Source of the DNA: Massariosphaeria phaeospora
Taxonomy: Eukaryota > Ascomycota > Dothideomycetes > Pleosporales
Assembly: GCA_011032825.1 (NCBI GenBank)
Contig: JAADJZ010000016.1
Coordinates: 434,001 to 498,000, forward strand
Direction: 5' to 3'
Length of the DNA: 64,000 nt
A program made the translations under genes and the position numbers. Below, one piece after another: positions 33,901 to 43,396 of this stretch (within the stretch, counting starts at the first letter, position 1; each line of letters starts with the position of its first letter). A model generated the notes under the pieces. That model worked only from the letters and a program-made list of their open reading frames with translations, was not told the origin of the DNA and ran no database searches.

Positions 33901-34324
33901 CCAAGGCCCCATGAACGACATGCCCGCCTTTGTGCCTGACGATTCCGACGACGACGACATGGCCGCTCCGGATGTTCCTCGCCGTGCGGCTCCGGGTATC
34001 CCTTATTCGCAGGACCCTGCTACTCCTGATCACGAAGCTATTTCGGACGACGTGTCAGAAGAGTCTCTCGACCTCACGCGGCAGGTGTCGCCTACGCAGG
34101 ACAGGTGGGCGCAGATCCGGAAGAACGCTGCTGAGCGCGCGGCACGCCTCAGCGAAGAGCAGTCCCGTCGCAGCCAGAGCCAGAGCGTGCGTACCGACGA
34201 GGGCGAGACCAGCGGCGAGGAGACGATCGAAAGCCGCGTCGCCCGCATCAAAGCTCGCGTCGCGGAACTGACGGGCAACGTGGACGGGCAGCCGCCGGCG
34301 CCGGCCTCGGCTGGAAGACGGTAG
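30926..34324 (+). CDS. MSB1: MSB1-type morphogenesis protein (Msb1/Mug8 domain)
   Basis: A polarity protein. Yeast Msb1 binds Cdc42/Rho1 GAP and GEF partners at the bud site and links polarity to glucan synthesis; filamentous fungal homologues act in hyphal growth and wall integrity. Five exons (30926-31109, 31160-31317, 31374-31467, 31526-31754, 31804-34324) encode 1061 residues. The conserved Msb1 domain covers about residues 45-480, with ALDSPFLLLPFRPTSDP, VRNFFKAAYEG, WCWSRLPGGVVTWDAYELFRIGE and GGRKLSRMAGWWALE. The rest is disordered and Ser/Pro/Lys-rich, with a KKPSPKKLKKKDG basic cluster and a C-terminal coiled coil (ERAARLSEEQSRRSQ). Intron 1 has a GC donor (AGAG|GCATGT); only this junction gives the conserved SRALDSPFLLL. 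Confidence 0.87.
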
Positions 34325-34634
34325 AAGGCGGAGTTGTTTGTCATGCGGTCAGTCAAGCCAACACATGTACATGCGACTTGCGACTCGCGACTAATGCATA
34401 CACAGATGTCGTCGTGCCGTAAAGTATCCATTAAAAAGCTTCTGAACCCTATTTGAGAGCTCTGATACCCCCTTTCCATTACCTTTTTTTTCTCCTAGAA
34501 ACCCAATAATACCCTGTCAGCGTTCCCTATTCCATCCATCCTTGTAGCACACAGGGGAATCTTCTGGGTCTGCGTGGTTTTCTTTCCCTCTTTCCCTTGC
34601 TCTCCGTGCTTTCTGGGTGGTGGATCTGCTAGTG

Positions 34635-34971
34635 GTGTGTCTGTGTCTGTGTATATGACGGTCGGTGCAGAGATGTTCATATTTCAAGGGCCCGTACGTA
34701 CGTACGTGCACTTTTGTGGAAGTTTGTCTGTCTGTCTGTGTTCCCGTTCTAGTACAGTGACGACGGACGGCCGTGAGCGGGCAAGCTAAGCTAAGCTAGT
34801 ACAAGCAAGCAAGCAAGCAGTAGCAGCATCTAATGATAGTAATTTGGGTATGATGGATGGAAAGCGGAGAAATCAGCGGTCTTGAGGCGATATATCCAAT
34901 TTCCCCTCTCCCACAATGTCATTTTCAAATTTCAGACGCTTTTCCTGGGGGAAGGATGTGTGTGTGTGTGT
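34635..34971. repeat. Cluster of short tandem repeats
   Basis: Within 340 bp there are TGTGTC units (34635-34652), CGTA units (34693-34707), GTCT units (34725-34740), AAGCT and AAGC units (34783-34819) and a TG run (34957-34971). They lie in the 3' flank of the MSB1-type gene. Confidence 0.7.
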
Positions 34972-36741
34972 AGATGGGTGGGTTGAGGAGAGGGAGATAA
35001 GAACGAGGGAGGGAGGGCGTAAGTGCTGTGCTAGTGAATGATGCATACACTCCATGGTGATGATGCCTTTGCTCAAGCGTCCTTTTTGTGATCTGATCTG
35101 ATCCGATCATGTGAGTGGTTGGGTTTGGGCTTGGTGGGTTTCAAGCCGATATGTTGTATTGGAGTAGAACAGGGTAAGGTAAGAGTAGGCAGGCTTGGGG
35201 CTAGTTATTGATTTGCCGCACGCACTCACAGCTAGGCTAGGGCCTCGACCCTGAACTGTTGATTGTTGAAAAGGAAGTAAGATGGTCGGAGGATTTTCAG
35301 AAGGCTTGTTTTTGGTATGCATGGGCTTTGCTTGTTTTGTGCGAAACACTACGGCGTGTTTCTTTTTCCTTCTCCATGCATGAGTCATGTATGTCCGTCC
35401 CACGCCCATGTCATGAAAGGGCTGGACGTAGATGCTGATGAGATGGAGCAGATAGAAAGATGGAAAGATGGTGCTTTGCCTCTACCTTCGCCGTATCGTA
35501 TCGTACGCGCCGCCGTGTGATATCTTGGGACGGTGGTACTACTATGATGATTACGTGCAAAGGAGCGTATAAACAGAACAATGCAGGATGGGGAAAAACT
35601 GAGATTGGACGGTTCGGAAGAAGCGGATTGCGGCTATTGGTTGGGTGCTTGATGTTAGGAGAGCATATATGTATGCAATGGATGTGTGTACTTCTAATAA
35701 TAAGAGGCGGGTTGGGTTGGGTGGAGAAGCGGTTTGGGTACCTGCGTCTGGTAGATTGGGATGATGTAGCGGGCCGCTCTGGATGGAATGTACTGTAGAT
35801 GGGGATAGGGAAAGATACCCACGGGAAGGAGGAGGGCATGTGTGCCTGCATGCATGCTTGTGTTTCGGTCCTTGGATTTGGGGAGTCAGGCCAGGGATTG
35901 GAGCTTGATGCTGTATGCACGCAGGTACATCCATCAACATGTGCGGTGGTGCTCGGTTTAGAAACATTAAGCTTCTCACAGGGGAGATGATGAGATCGAG
36001 ACCCCACGGACGGTCTTAGTTTGGAGAGGGGGTGGGGAAAGAAGGGGTGCTGACTGGACTGGGTAGGGTGAGGGGCAGGAATTGGGTGGTTTGGTAGGGT
36101 GGGCTGGAAGGGGAGGGCAGGGCATCATGGCTGGAGACGAGGAACGGAACGGGTGGAGGTTGGAAAGTAGCCAGTCAGACCAGAAGGCGAGGGAAAGAAG
36201 TGTGGATGACATGTCTGGCCGCCAGCGTCTAAGCAGGTGAGATCATGTCAACTGCAGGGCTAGCTGCCGATGACAAAACACTGAGGTTCTGGCTCTCGAC
36301 TCTGCGGGAAGAGTTTGTAAGGAACGACGTCGGCCGTTGGACCACCTGGGCATCAACCATGACGCACGGTCCGGATGCGTGGTGGCATGCCCTCGGCATC
36401 GTTCGTGCAGGTCGCAGCTTCTAAAAATACCGCGGGATCGCCCACGGATTGCAAGCCGCGCTAGCGGGGCTCCATGTGCAGCACGCCGCTCACACAAATT
36501 CAACGTCAGTTGGTCGCTGGTGCAGGACCAGCATCGCGGGATCGACGCAATGGGGATGCGCACAGGCGGAGCTGCATGTTCATTCGTTGCGCGGTTTATG
36601 GCTGGCGAAGTGGTTCGACTGAGTGTACGCTGTGCGGTAGGTAGTACTTGGAGCCTGGGGCTGATGGTTGACCGGCGAGCGAGCGAAGATGCTACGGGAC
36701 TCCCCTGGCAGAACTCATTGCCAGTAAAGACAGACTTTAGG

Positions 36742-36830
36742 TTTGACAGCCTAAGAGTTTTCAGCAATAGGTAGATAGTCTGCTCCTGTCTTTACAAAGC
36801 CCGATTGTATCTAGCATACTAGGTATTGTC
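36742..36830. repeat. Diverged direct repeat, copy 1
   Basis: Aligns without gaps over 89 bases to 37054-37142. By hand count 63 of 89 positions match, and 17 of the 26 differences are transitions. The best-conserved core is around CAAAGCCC and TTGTATCTAG. Confidence 0.6.
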
Positions 36831-37053
36831 CATGCGCATCGGAGTGACAGGGCGGTGACAGCAAGCGAACCAGCCTCGCTGCAACAATGCTTCTGCATCC
36901 TGCTCGCCTCTGGGAACAACGCCTTCCGCAAGCCGAGGGCCCGCCCGTTCCAAACTACCTACCTAGCTGGGCGGCCTCCGGTGTTACAAGAGCGTGGCTT
37001 GGCAACGGAATGTACAGGTCCTGTGCTACCGCGCAGCTGCGGCGCAGAATCCT

Positions 37054-37142
37054 CTTGACAGTAGAGGGCTTTCTAGCAACAGGTTGAGAGTGTACCTGTA
37101 TCTTTGCAAAGCCCTGTTGTATCTAGTATATTGGGCAATGTC
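37054..37142. repeat. Diverged direct repeat, copy 2
   Basis: Partner of the copy at 36742-36830, 312 bp downstream in the same orientation. The unit has no open frame and is not a known element to me. Confidence 0.6.
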
Positions 37143-38176
37143 TAAGCAAAGCCTGCATGTAGACGTAGGTGGGTATCGGAAACGATTTATGCCAGGGAGG
37201 TGCTCCGAGAGCCTGCTTCGCCGCATAGAGTGGCAGACAAGCTGTGCCGTGCGAGCGTGTCGATCCAGTTCGGTGCTCCTGGGCTGGGCTGTCAGGAACG
37301 CTGTCACTGCGACTGATACCGTGTCCCGCAGGCCCAAGTCCTGCCCTCGATTCTCGAAGCTCCTGTTCAGTGTTCATTAATTTTAGCCAGTCCCGCCGAG
37401 GACGTGCAGAGAGAACCCCCCTCTGCTAATCTAAGCGTCGTCTCCTGCATCTGGCGCAGATTGGGTGAGAAAGATACGTCTCCCATGCGTCCCTTGGGCC
37501 GGGAGAGCAGAGTCTCACGGCGAACGTCTGTCCCGCAACGATGGCTTCGGGGGCGTGCCGCGATGCATGTGCTCGTGTTGTGGTGCTGCAAGCTGGGCAG
37601 GCCGTTGCCGTTGCGCCCCCCCGCTGGAATGACCCTTAAAATAGCCCTTCCGGACCATTAGCTGTCATTATTCGGGCCCAGAGCAGCTAAGCTCACGCTG
37701 TGAGGGTGCTGCTGAAGCGGTGGGCTCAGGATAATTAGCCTCTACTGTGCATGGTGTGCAGATTGCGAGGCCAATCACCGGACGGGTCCTCCAGAGAGTG
37801 AATGTGCTAGCGGCTTGGTTCTGAGCACAGACCACCCGCTAAGAGGCCACGGGTTCTATTATTAGGAGCCCACGCCCACATCTCTCCCAGATCTTGCACA
37901 CTTTCTGAGAGCCTCACGCTTGCAGACGTTGCTCGGGCCTCCTGCGCGCTGCTCAAGACATATACCTGTCGACCGCGCGCCGAACAACCTCGCTATCCGC
38001 GCCGACGTCCGCCGTCTCCAGCTCGCGCCGTCTGAAACACGTAGCGTGTTCGCCGCCTCCTCGCAGCTGCACCGCTTCTTTTGTCCGGCCTCCTCCCTCG
38101 ACCCACCAGCCACACCTCTGCAGCGCTCCTGCCGTGCCTGGCGGTCGATGCGCGTTGACGTCTGAGTCTTGCAACC

Positions 38177-39963
38177 ATGGGTCGCCGCAAGATTGAGATC
38201 AAGGCCATCAAGGACGACCGGAACCGCTCCGTGTAAGTGCTCCCTCGTGCGAGTTGCGACGACATGCGACTGACGATCCGCGCAGCACGTTCCTGAAGCG
38301 CAAAGGCGGTCTGTTCAAGAAGGCCCACGAGCTTTCCGTGCTCTGTCAGGTCGATGTCGCCGTCATCATCTTCGGCCACAACAAGAAGCTGTACGAGTTC
38401 TCGTCCGGCGACATCAACGAGACTATCGGCCGGTATCAATATGTAGGCACCCATGCACCCTTGCGACTGACTCGCGCTGACACGGGCATCTAGTATGGCG
38501 GAGCGCACGAACACAAAGGCCCCGAAGACTTCATGGGCAAGAAGGACATTGACGACGAGGACGAGGAAGACGTCGAGATGGGCTCGCCCCCGCGCGATTC
38601 GCACACCCCTCCCGAGCATGCCATGATGTCGCACCACCTGCAGAACCAAGCAGCCTTCCAGCACATGAGGCAAACCACTCCCTCTGCGTCTCCGCCAATG
38701 CCCAACGGGTTACCATATCATGCCCGACATCCTTCTCCCCAGCCTGGCACCCTGTCGCGACCTAGCTCGCGCGCCCACATCCGCCGACCCAGCTCCAACC
38801 TCGCACCCCCTCAGCACCACCCTTCGCAACCACCTCCGCCGCAGAACAACTATGCGTATATGCCGAACCCGCCCTTTTATAACCCCCAGGCAGCGCAAGG
38901 CATGCCGCCAAAACCCCCACAACCCCAACCCCCTCATTTCCAGTATACACATCCTCCGCCATCCCATCCTCACGTCCAACAGTTCATGCAGCAAGAACAG
39001 CGTAGACAGTCAATGCCGCCGGTCTTCCAGCATCAACAGCAGGAAAGGCCACAGCAACAACAGGCGCCAATGGTACCCTCCCCACCGCAGCCCGAACATA
39101 ACCACTTCCAAAGTCCCCCTCTTCCGCAACCCAAGCCCCTGCCCTCTGCCGCCAAACACAGTATATTCACGCCCATTGACGACAGCCGATCAATGCTCGC
39201 CGCTCACTGGGGCAGCAGCAATGTCGAGGCTGCTCGCAGTGAAGCGCCCATGATAAAGAATGAAGGCGGTGTTCGCTCCCAGTCCATTGACGTGGCGGTC
39301 ATGTCTCGAGTCCAGGCGCAAGCCAATGGGAACTCGCCGCCTCTTCCACTCCCCTCGCAGCTGCCCAATCCGCCCCAACGGACGCACTCCACCTCATCGG
39401 TACCAGCCATCCCTCCACCCTCGAGAACGAACAGCATCCAAACAGATGCCAAGCGACCACGACTCAAAGTGCAAATTCCTAGCGAGCATTCCGACGCTGG
39501 CAGTGCGACTGCGGGCTCATCACCCAAAGGGTCCGCCACAACAGGCGTCACGCCGGCTCGGACGAGCACCGAAGCTTCACATTCGTCCTCCGGCGTCGTT
39601 CTTCCCCCGCCGTCACCGAGTGCAAACTCGCTATTGAGTGCCGGAGCAACCGGGCCCCCGAATCCATTCGCACGCCCTCCACCCCCCGCGAACAACGGCT
39701 CGTACGGATCACGTAGTGAGATGGACACGCCCATGTCTGCGCTGCCCAGCCGCTTCGTCGAGAACGGGCTGCTCCCCTCGCCCTCGAGCTTCTACCCGGA
39801 ATGGGGTTTTGGCCGCGATACCAACATGTTGCCGAGCCCGCTGAATTTCCAAACTCCGGTCGTGCCAAACGGACCCAGCTTCCGCGACGACTCGGCGGAC
39901 CGCAAACGGAAACCGTCAGATGAGGGCTCCGACGGCGGCAACCAGAAGAGGGCGAAAGCGTAG
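38177..39963 (+). CDS. RLM1: MADS-box transcription factor of the MEF2/Rlm1 type
   Basis: A DNA-binding factor downstream of the cell-wall-integrity MAP kinase (yeast Rlm1, Aspergillus RlmA), controlling wall-synthesis genes. Exons 38177-38232, 38286-38442 and 38494-39963 encode 560 residues. Residues 1-57 form the MADS box ([58 protein letters not shown]). A MEF2-type extension through [24 protein letters not shown] follows. The remainder is a Pro/Gln-rich activation region with [10 protein letters not shown] and many Ser-Pro or Thr-Pro MAP-kinase sites, and a C-terminus of [20 protein letters not shown] type that suggests a nuclear localisation signal. Introns are 53 and 51 nt. The MSB1-type gene upstream acts in the same wall and polarity pathway, but the two are 3.9 kb apart. 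Confidence 0.94.
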
Positions 39964-41098
39964 TCGAGCCCCTCCGACTGGCTAAGTTGTTGGTGCGAGT
40001 GCGTGCTGTTTCGACATGTGTGGCCTTCGAAAAGCGTGTGCGGACTTGTATTCTACTATTCTTACTATTACTAATTTACTGATGGGGGTTTACCCAACTG
40101 TGTGTCGTCCTCGGGTTACCGGCTATCTAGCGGGACATGTTTCGGTTCGGTTCGTATTTCCAGTGTTTCGACGACCTTTGCAGCGCCTAGTTTCTGCTGG
40201 ACATATATCTCTGGAGTTCGAGAGTGTGGGCGTTCGGATACCCTCAGGCTCTCTTTCCTGCTGTCTACTGCGAGCTCTGCGAATGGATGGGGCTCGCTGG
40301 AAAGGCAGCAGCTTTGTCTGTCTTTCTCTGTTTGTTTTTTCTTCTTAGTTCTGCTACTTGATGAGTCGAGCTGGTGGTGGATACAGATATGGGAACTTAC
40401 TTACGATGGGAACGACGGTGTTGGCATCAATCGATTGTAGATGGTAGAATACTATATCGGACGATCGTGGCGTTGCTGCTGTTGAAGATGAGTTTGTTTG
40501 TTGTGCAAGTGGGGTTGTTTGCTTGTTATCTGTAAATGGTGATTGACCAGGCAGAGTTCAGGAGTACTGCAGCCGCTGGAGCCGTGTCCGTCCGTAGCAG
40601 ACAATATGGGGGCAAAGTATGGCCGGTCCGTTGCGTGCGTAGCTCTGAACTCGTCTTGGTGGCCATGTTCGATATATTCACATAATATGTAACCAATTGA
40701 TATTGGCGGCTACGATGGAGAGCATCTATATTTTGCTCCTAATCCTGGGGTCAGAAATTCTCACGAAGTTAGTCACGTCTGCACTCTGCAGCTCCGACCG
40801 ATGGATTGCCGTACCGGGACGGCTTCTGCTGCAGCCATGGGAGCACGGAGCCTTACCTAGGGCGGGGCTCACGTGGTTGACCGGGCGCGAATACGGCGTC
40901 ATGCCCAAGCCCCGCGCCGCGCCCTCACGACGGCCATCAGCCGCAATTTGGGCCGCCAGTCCAGCGCTGCGCCAAGTCACCGTCTTTTTGACTGCTCCCC
41001 GCTGGCATATATATCCCACCGAGCTGTGCCTAGTCCGTCCTCAAGTATCACGTCGCAGCCCGCTCCCCTCGTCCGCCCCCCCACCACCCTCGCCCAGC
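39964..41098. other. Intergenic between RLM1 and the PEF gene
   Basis: 1.1 kb. 3' flank of RLM1 (T-rich) and the promoter of the next gene, with a TATATAT element at about 41008-41014, 85-90 bases before that gene's ATG. No gene was recognised. Confidence 0.5.
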
Positions 41099-42402
41099 AT
41101 GGCGTACAACAAAGGCTTCAACCCGGACCGGCTGCCTGCCCACGCAGAGCCCGAGCAGGTTGGTTGACTGGACCCCGCGCGTCGACGCAAACTAAGACAC
41201 TGACTCGGCGGCAGGCTGCTGCGCTGCTCTCCCAGGGCCATCCGGCCTCGCGCCCGCCGCGCACCTCGTCAGCGCGTCCCGACTACAAAACAGCCTCGCC
41301 TGCGATCCCCGGCGGCCGCGACGACCGTTATGGCAGACCAGGCGGCGGCAGCAGCAGCATCAGCTACGACAGCAGGCCTCCGCCCGGCGCATTCAACGAC
41401 CCGCGCTACGACAACCGCGTCAACAGCCCCCGTTACGACCAACCGCTGCGCCACGAACCCCGCTACGACGGCTATGGCTCGCCGCCGCCGACCAACTATG
41501 GGAACGGCCCTCCGCCGCAAGTCCACCACAACCGACCCCCGCAACGGCCCCCGCCAACACCTGCGCCGCCGAAAGACGCCAACGACCGGGAGGCACTGTG
41601 GAGGCTGTTTGGCGCAGTGGACAAAGATGGTATCTATGCCCCTGAAACACCGCACCCACGCTTGAACTCTGGCTCAACACGGCTACAGGAAGCGGGCAGT
41701 TGACCGAAGCCGAGCTGCGAACTGCGCTGGTAAACGGCGACTGGTCACCCTTTGACCCTCACACCGTGCGCATGATGATCAGGTGCGCTACATCAAACCT
41801 CACCAATAAGACCCTCTACTTACGCCGGCCAGAATGTTCGACACCGACCGCTCCGGGTCCGTCAACTTCGAGGAGTTCTGGTCAGTCCACTGCCCTTCCC
41901 CGCATCTTCATCCACTCGTTTGCTTCTAACGCGCCCGCAGCGGCCTCTGGGGCTTCATCTCGGCCTGGCGCGGCCTCTTCGACCGCTTCGACAAAGACCG
42001 CTCCGGCACTATCTCGTACCAAGAATTCACCGAGGCCCTCGTCGCCTTCGGCTACCGGCTGTCGCCGCAGTTCGTGGTGCTGCTGTACCGCACGTACGAC
42101 CGGCGCGGCGAGAACGCAATTAGCTTCGACCTGTTTGTGCAGGCGTGCATCAGCCTGAAGCGCATGACGGACGTGTTCAAAAAGTACGACGAGGACCGCG
42201 ACGGCTACATTACCTTGAGCTTGTAAGTTCTGTTTCATTGAGATTCCCGTCTCAAGCATGCATCCACTTTTTTATTATTGGCTAACTCGAGGTGAAAACA
42301 CAGCGAGGAGTTCCTGACAGGTGCGCAAGCTCTCTTCCTCTTCAATTCGATCTCGCCCGAAACTGATACCGGCCTGTACTAGAAATCATCGCCCAGCGAT
42401 GA
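41099..42402 (+). CDS. PEF1: Penta-EF-hand calcium-binding protein (peflin/ALG-2 type)
   Basis: Seven exons (41099-41158, 41215-41629, 41689-41782, 41833-41880, 41941-42222, 42304-42320, 42383-42402) encode 311 residues. The N-terminal about 150 residues are Pro/Gly/Tyr/Arg-rich and disordered, as in peflin. Five EF-hands follow: AVDKDGSGQLTEAEL, MFDTDRSGSVNFEEF, RFDKDRSGTISYQEF, a degenerate fourth (TYDRRGENAISFDLF) and a fifth, DEDRDGYITLSFEEFL, with the loop form typical of this family. PEF proteins dimerise through the fifth hand and bind proline-rich partners in a calcium-dependent way, acting in membrane repair, ESCRT and polarised growth (Pef1 in yeast). The last two exons are 17 and 20 nt. 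All seven junctions keep frame and are supported by EF-hand spacing. Confidence 0.92.
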
Positions 42403-42901
42403 AACAAACACCAACCCACAAATCCACCCACCAACTCACAAAACAAAGCAAGATAATATCCAAAAGCAAAAAGAAACATGCATTCTTGGCCACATATGGA
42501 AGCTGTCTGCTTTTTCTTTTCCGGCCCTCGTTTTCCAGCTCAACTCAGCTCTTAGAAGCAGAGGCCCCGACTTAGGACTTTTGCGCGAGGATAAGTAGTA
42601 AACCCGTTTTTGGAGCCAGCTCGTCCGTCCAAGCGGGGGCATTGTTTTGGGTGGTGTCGGGCATGGAAAAGGAATGCTATGGTATGGTACCCCAGACAAT
42701 TCGAGGCGTGAACAGACTCTGGATTTCGCAAACGGGATTTGAGGGGTTTCCGGTCCTGGGTCCTAGGTCACTTTGCTTTACTTTTTACTGAGGCATGCGT
42801 TGCGTTGACGATTCCCCATGATGCCCGGTTCGGTTATTTATCTAGATACCCGTTATAAAAATTATATATACATGTTTAGTTATATTTTTGAAGGGAGAGA
42901 A

Positions 42902-42914
42902 GGGGGGGGGGGGG
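42902..42914. repeat. Homopolymer run of 13 G
   Basis: An uninterrupted G tract after a GA-rich stretch. It is a likely slippage site, and its exact length may be a sequencing uncertainty. Confidence 0.7.
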
Positions 42915-42938
42915 TAGTTATAAGAGTGAATGACCGGG

Positions 42939-42963
42939 ACTGAACTGAACTGAACTGAACTGC
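42939..42963. repeat. ACTGA pentanucleotide repeat
   Basis: Nearly five perfect copies of ACTGA. The reverse complement of this unit recurs at 43516-43537 inside ERO1 intron 2. Confidence 0.8.
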
Positions 42964-43396
42964 AGACGACGTTACTCACGATGAAATCAAATCAAATCAG
43001 ATCAGACGCAATTATTCAACTGTTTAATTATACAGCCTAACCTAACCTGCCTAATCGGGCAACTCTCCAAACCCCATCGAACACGGCCGGGTAAACGCTT
43101 GGAAGACTTGAATTCTTTCTTGTACACACATGTCAATGTACTCGGTCGGTATGTTATGAACATGTATGTAATAATTGCCTGTCTATGAACACGACCAGTC
43201 TAGACCAGTCTCCCTCCCTCCTTTGTATAAACCACACCCTTTACACTCCACTGCACTCCACTCCCCTCCCTCCATAAGGCTAAAGAACAAAAAGAATAGA
43301 AAACGCCCTCTAATGCCTGCCCAAAACTCCAAAGCAATGTATGTATGCATCAGCCACCACCCGATCGATACCAAAAGTCTTCATACAGAGCCAGCC

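Larger units (their letters stand above)
34325..38176. other. 3.85 kb gene-poor region upstream of RLM1
   Basis: The longest gene-free interval in the window. 34.3-36.2 kb is AT-rich with a cluster of microsatellites. 36.2-37.9 kb is GC-richer and holds a diverged 89-bp direct repeat. No frame longer than about 200 codons and no known domain was found. Part of it probably serves as the 5' UTR and control region of RLM1. Confidence 0.5.
42403..43396. other. Convergent 3' intergenic of PEF1 and ERO1
   Basis: About 1 kb of AT-rich sequence with a G13 run, an ACTGA pentanucleotide repeat and short AT-rich tracts. No gene was recognised. The distal half, from 43396 back to about 42930, may be ERO1 3' UTR. 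Confidence 0.5.

Noticed and set aside
36337..37877. Possible degenerate transposon between MSB1 and RLM1
   Set aside because: No transposase or reverse-transcriptase motif, terminal repeat or target-site duplication could be found; only the 89-bp direct repeat is supported.
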